Assembly (NCBI RefSeq): GCF_002250055.1
Contig: NZ_CP018866.1
Location: 1,170,501 to 1,234,500, forward strand
Origin: Sutcliffiella cohnii
GTDB lineage: Bacteria > Bacillota > Bacilli > Bacillales > Bacillaceae_I
Length of the DNA stretch: 64,000 nucleotides
Direction: 5' to 3'
The translations under genes were made by a program, and so were the position numbers. The stretch's first letter is position 1, and every line of letters begins with the position of its first letter. This document shows, one piece after another, positions 60,882-64,000 of this stretch. The notes under the pieces were generated by a model. It was not told the DNA's origin. It was given only the letters and a program-made list of their open reading frames with translations, and did not search any database.

Positions 60882-61997
60882 TTATCCTTTCGCATTGGTA
60901 CTGTAATTCAAAATTTCCTTTATAATAGGCTCCATCTTATTCGCTATCAACATAAAACCATAATCATTAGGGTGTACACCATCTGCTGTGCAATCGTCCC
61001 AATACTCCCCAAGTATATCGGTTCCTTCTAAAAAAAATATATTCCCATCACCTTGTTTTTGCAGAATAGCAATGAGCTCCTTTTGGAAAGCAAGACGTTC
61101 TAGTCTGTCTACTTGTAGTTGGTTATTCAACCTTTCTTTTCCATAAGGAAACTTGGAGACTACAAGAATAGGAACATATGGGTGAACCATACGATATGTA
61201 GTAATAAACTTAGGTAATGTTTGCTTATATAGTTCTGTACTAACACAGTTCGGTTCATAATCTAACACTAAGCAAGCAGGGTTTTCTATTTCACTAATAA
61301 GCTCAGCCATTTCCGCTTCACCTTTTCCATTACCGGAAAAACCAAGGTTCATAAACTCCAGATTGATGCGCCGGCTTAATATATTTGTATAGGCAAGACC
61401 TGGTCTAGATGCACATCCTCCTTGTGTAATAGAAGTTCCGTAAAAAATAACTTTTTTCGAACTATTATATGGGAGTGGTTTTATTATACTAGCAGAATGA
61501 TTGATGCCGATTTCTACTAATTCAACTCCTTGATAAAGTGGGAAGTTTAAAGTGATAGAGATAATATTATTTTCTTCCCTCTCAAAAATAGTAACCTCAT
61601 ATTCGTCTTGTAATAGTTCAAAAATTCCTCCATTTACAAACTGTTGATTTCCAGGTGTACCGAAATAGCAATCGAATCCACATTGACCAACAGCAGCCAT
61701 ATGACTCATATAAGCTCTGCCTTTCATCTTTACTCTCAGTAATAATTTCGTTGCATCTGTCTGGAAACGGATTTGGCCACCAGCTGTACAATTTGCTAAG
61801 TGATCGACTGCTTCCGGAATTTTAACGTTCGGCTGTATTGGAAGTCTTCGATAAGTTTTATCCGTTGAAAACCAAGGAAAGCCATTAATTTCATAGGGTG
61901 AGTACAATGGAGAAGTCCACATAATTCCGTCTGTCATAACATTTTCTATTTGTAAATTTTTGTCTAGTTTAGTTAAGCTACCGTTTTGTTCTTTCAA
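60882..61997 (-). CDS. SGNH/GDSL-type hydrolase with N-terminal beta domain
   Basis: The 371-residue protein has an N-terminal carbohydrate-esterase-like beta domain (about 1-170) and a C-terminal SGNH hydrolase. Block I GTSITQGGC gives the Ser, block II is NLGFSGNGKGE (Gly, Asn) and block V DGVHPNDYGF gives Asp and His. No signal peptide is seen. It probably removes acyl groups from a sugar or glycoside. TTG 61997 is preferred (GGAGGG 6 bases upstream) over TTG 62003, which is too close to that site. Confidence 0.87.
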   Translation of the reverse strand: MKEQNGSLTKLDKNLQIENVMTDGIMWTSPLYSPYEINGFPWFSTDKTYRRLPIQPNVKIPEAVDHLANCTAGGQIRFQTDATKLLLRVKMKGRAYMSHMAAVGQCGFDCYFGTPGNQQFVNGGIFELLQDEYEVTIFEREENNIISITLNFPLYQGVELVEIGINHSASIIKPLPYNSSKKVIFYGTSITQGGCASRPGLAYTNILSRRINLEFMNLGFSGNGKGEAEMAELISEIENPACLVLDYEPNCVSTELYKQTLPKFITTYRMVHPYVPILVVSKFPYGKERLNNQLQVDRLERLAFQKELIAILQKQGDGNIFFLEGTDILGEYWDDCTADGVHPNDYGFMLIANKMEPIIKEILNYSTNAKG

Positions 61998-62177
61998 AAT
62001 CAACCCTCCAAAAAATATTATCGCTCTTTAAGTTACATTCTATATTTCGGTGAAAAACCCTTTTAAAGAGTCGAATTCTTATATGGCAATTTCGTTTCCA
62101 ATTGAAAGGGTAGTAGTACTTTGGTCACTAGTAGGCAAGTCTTTTTACCTATAATTTTCGTAATTTTCGTAATTTTA

Positions 62178-62205
62178 TTTACAAATAAAGAATAGGCTGT
62201 ATAAA
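62178..62205 (+). promoter_or_regulatory. Possible promoter of the GHL10 gene
   Basis: TTTACA (62178-62183), 16 bp, TATAAA (62200-62205). The remaining part of the 370-bp gap between the SGNH gene and the GHL10 gene shows short TTTTCGTAA direct repeats (about 62155-62175) but no gene. Confidence 0.4.
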
Positions 62206-62327
62206 ATGAAAGTGTATTCCAGTATTTTGTACAAAAATGGAGGATGATTCCACCTAAAGTTTCCTGTTCAGTGAATACATAACTAAAAGGATGAAGGGGG
62301 GATATAGAGCAAGTACTTTGAACAAAT

Positions 62328-62343
62328 TTGAAAGCGCTTTATT
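62328..62343. promoter_or_regulatory. cre-like site upstream of the GHL10 gene
   Basis: TTGAAAGCGCTTTATT keeps the TGAAAGCGCTT core of CcpA sites but misses the final CA. It lies about 30 bp upstream of the start codon, in the transcribed leader if the promoter at 62178 is used. Confidence 0.45.
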
Positions 62344-62371
62344 TTAAAATGATATGAGGGTGGGAAATTAA

Positions 62372-64000
62372 ATGAAATTTCGTCAGTTGATTAGTTTACT
62401 AGTTTCTGTATTTCTAGTTTTATCTTTACTCCCTGTTACTACGATGTCTAACTTTGAAGACGATTTAATTGAAGTGGAGGCAGCTCCAGAAGATGTCAGT
62501 ATAGGAACAAAAGGTCCAACAAAAGAAATTAATTATATAGATTCGAGCATTGAAGGAAAAGCAGATTTTATTTCACTGTTTACGACAGAGTTTGCACCTG
62601 AAGTTTTAGTAAAACGTCTTTGGGTGGCTGTGCAAGTAAATAGTAGAAATGAAGTCGTTCGAGTAGTTAGTCCATCAATAAATGGTGGCGTGCCAGTTTG
62701 GGAAGAGGAGCAAATGTTATCTATCCCTGACGGAGGATATGTTTTACTAGCTCACGACGATTCATGGGCATCGAAAGATTTTCGTAAGTTTCTAGCAACG
62801 AATTTTAAAGTTGGAGACGTAATTAAGTTAAGAAAAAATGGCGAAGTAATTCCAGTAACTGCTTTAATGAAAGGTGATGGATTGCAAGCGGGTGTTATTT
62901 TAGCGAATGAGCTTATGTACACAGTAACGGAGCAAACAACACAGTTAGTAGGTTCCATTCGTAACTTCGAGGAAGGAGAACAATATCGTCTGGAGGTAAA
63001 TGGAGAAGAAATTTCGATATCAGAAGATGGTTCCTTCCGCTACGATTATTCCTTATCGAAAGGAACGAACTATATTGATGTTGCGATTTTTAAAAATGGC
63101 AACGAACATGACGTACAATCCTTAATCGTTTATTACAAAGAAGAGACAATGGAAGAGAAGGAAGTGTTCCTTTGGGTAGAGCAAGGACCAAATGCGAGGA
63201 GATTCCAAACGTCAGAGAGCATTTATAACATGCTAGTGGAAGCAAAAGATGCTGGAGTTACAGCGATTGCATTGGATGTTAAAGGAGTAGAAGGATTCGC
63301 TTCTTATAAGAAAAGTGATTTAACTAACCGTCCGTATGTTAGTGAAATGACGGCAGAATCTCGTGCTGGTTCAAACCCTGACTTAGACTTATTAGCAGAA
63401 TTTATTAAACATAGTCACAGTTTAGGATTAACTGTTCATGCAGCTATGAACGTATTCGCAGAAGGGTCTATCGCTCATAACGAGTTTGGTGTATTAAATG
63501 AACATCTCGATTGGGAAGAACAAATTTATCGTCATGAAGATGGAGGAGAAATAAAAAGATTACGAGATAGTCATTACGGGAAAAACGGAGCGCTCGTTGC
63601 TTTCGTAAACCCAGCGAATCCAGAAGTTCGAGACTATCAATTGAAATCTTTTGAAGAAGTGATAAAGAACTATGACGTGGATGGTGTTTTACTAGACCGC
63701 GGAAGATATGATAATTATTTCGCTGATTTCAGTGATATTTCACGCCAACAGTTTGAACAGTTTTTAGCGGAGCGAGGAAAGCAGTTAAACAACTGGCCAC
63801 AAGATATTTTCACGTATGAAGGTAATACGAGAGTGGATGGTCCGTTAATTAACGAATGGTATACGTACCGTTCTAGTGTGATCAAAAGTTTTACAGAAGA
63901 AGTGCGCGACTTAGTAGATGAATATAATGTGCGAGAAAATAGAGATGTTCAGCTTTCAGCCTATGTTGGTTCTTGGTATGAGTCTTACTATTTAAACGGA
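62372..64000 (+). CDS. Secreted GHL10-type glycoside hydrolase (YngK-like), C-terminus outside window
   Basis: 543 residues are visible and the frame is open at the window end. A signal peptide covers about 1-33 (hydrophobic 7-27). A non-catalytic N-terminal region follows, with an Ig-like part at about 185-255 (LVGSIRNFEEGEQYRLEVNG region). From about 270 the TIM-barrel GHL10 domain (DUF187; YngK in B. subtilis) begins, with AIALDVKGVEG, LTVHAAMNVF and DGVLLDRGRYDN motifs. Relatives are thought to act on cell-wall or extracellular glycans. GAGGGTGGGA precedes ATG 62372. A cre-like site suggests glucose repression. Confidence 0.88.
   Translation, partial: MKFRQLISLLVSVFLVLSLLPVTTMSNFEDDLIEVEAAPEDVSIGTKGPTKEINYIDSSIEGKADFISLFTTEFAPEVLVKRLWVAVQVNSRNEVVRVVSPSINGGVPVWEEEQMLSIPDGGYVLLAHDDSWASKDFRKFLATNFKVGDVIKLRKNGEVIPVTALMKGDGLQAGVILANELMYTVTEQTTQLVGSIRNFEEGEQYRLEVNGEEISISEDGSFRYDYSLSKGTNYIDVAIFKNGNEHDVQSLIVYYKEETMEEKEVFLWVEQGPNARRFQTSESIYNMLVEAKDAGVTAIALDVKGVEGFASYKKSDLTNRPYVSEMTAESRAGSNPDLDLLAEFIKHSHSLGLTVHAAMNVFAEGSIAHNEFGVLNEHLDWEEQIYRHEDGGEIKRLRDSHYGKNGALVAFVNPANPEVRDYQLKSFEEVIKNYDVDGVLLDRGRYDNYFADFSDISRQQFEQFLAERGKQLNNWPQDIFTYEGNTRVDGPLINEWYTYRSSVIKSFTEEVRDLVDEYNVRENRDVQLSAYVGSWYESYYLNG

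Overview
The window looks like chromosomal DNA of a low-GC, spore-former-type Bacillaceae species. Evidence is the AT-rich composition, strong AGGAGG-type ribosome binding sites, many TTG/GTG starts, and close family relatives of B. subtilis proteins (GltC-, YxjG-, YwqA-, YngK- and KatE-like). Regulatory signals also fit: an S-box, a PerR-like box, cre-like sites, a LexA box and ECF-sigma promoter elements. No rRNA, tRNA, CRISPR array or prophage was seen.

Layout. 1-5.5 kb: a catabolic cluster around a PucR-type regulator (N-carbamoyl amino acid hydrolase cut by the window edge, regulator, omega-amino acid aminotransferase, CoA-acylating semialdehyde dehydrogenase), best read as the end of reductive pyrimidine / beta-alanine breakdown. 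5.6-9.1 kb: a SAM hydrolase family gene, two adjacent arrays of degenerate 21-bp repeats, and an S9 peptidase. 9.3-14.4 kb: a complete sucrose operon (scrR, scrA, scrB, scrK) with palindromic operators. 14.5-25.9 kb: single-gene units (SDR, two esterases, large catalase, CueP-like lipoprotein, HTH membrane protein, HAD phosphatase, gdhA divergent from a GltC-type regulator).

26.1-29.4 kb: an IS1341-type element carrying only tnpB lies between the ECF-type promoter plus ribosome binding site and the coding region of an ECF sigma factor gene. A fused LCP-domain anti-sigma gene follows. tnpB has its own LexA-box promoter behind a terminator, so the insertion has probably rewired the sigma operon. 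This is the most interesting region of the window.

29.5-44 kb: small genes, an S-box-controlled MetE-like methyltransferase, an AEC transporter that shares a 32-bp promoter/palindrome block with the HAD gene 10 kb away, a DUF1538 membrane protein overlapping a tandem PII-like protein, a small HTH/membrane-protein operon whose promoter sits between two perfect palindromes, and an HTH-TPR regulator divergent from an MFS exporter with twin operators. 44-50 kb: a CitMHS-type carboxylate transporter with a cre-like site, its likely two-component system, and a PAS-GGDEF-EAL protein. 50-64 kb: a SWIM/SNF2 helicase, ahpCF with a PerR-like box, a DMT exporter, two VOC proteins, a DinB-like protein, an SGNH hydrolase, and the start of a secreted GHL10 glycoside hydrolase cut by the window end.

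Functions are assigned by recognising families and motifs by eye; no database search was run.
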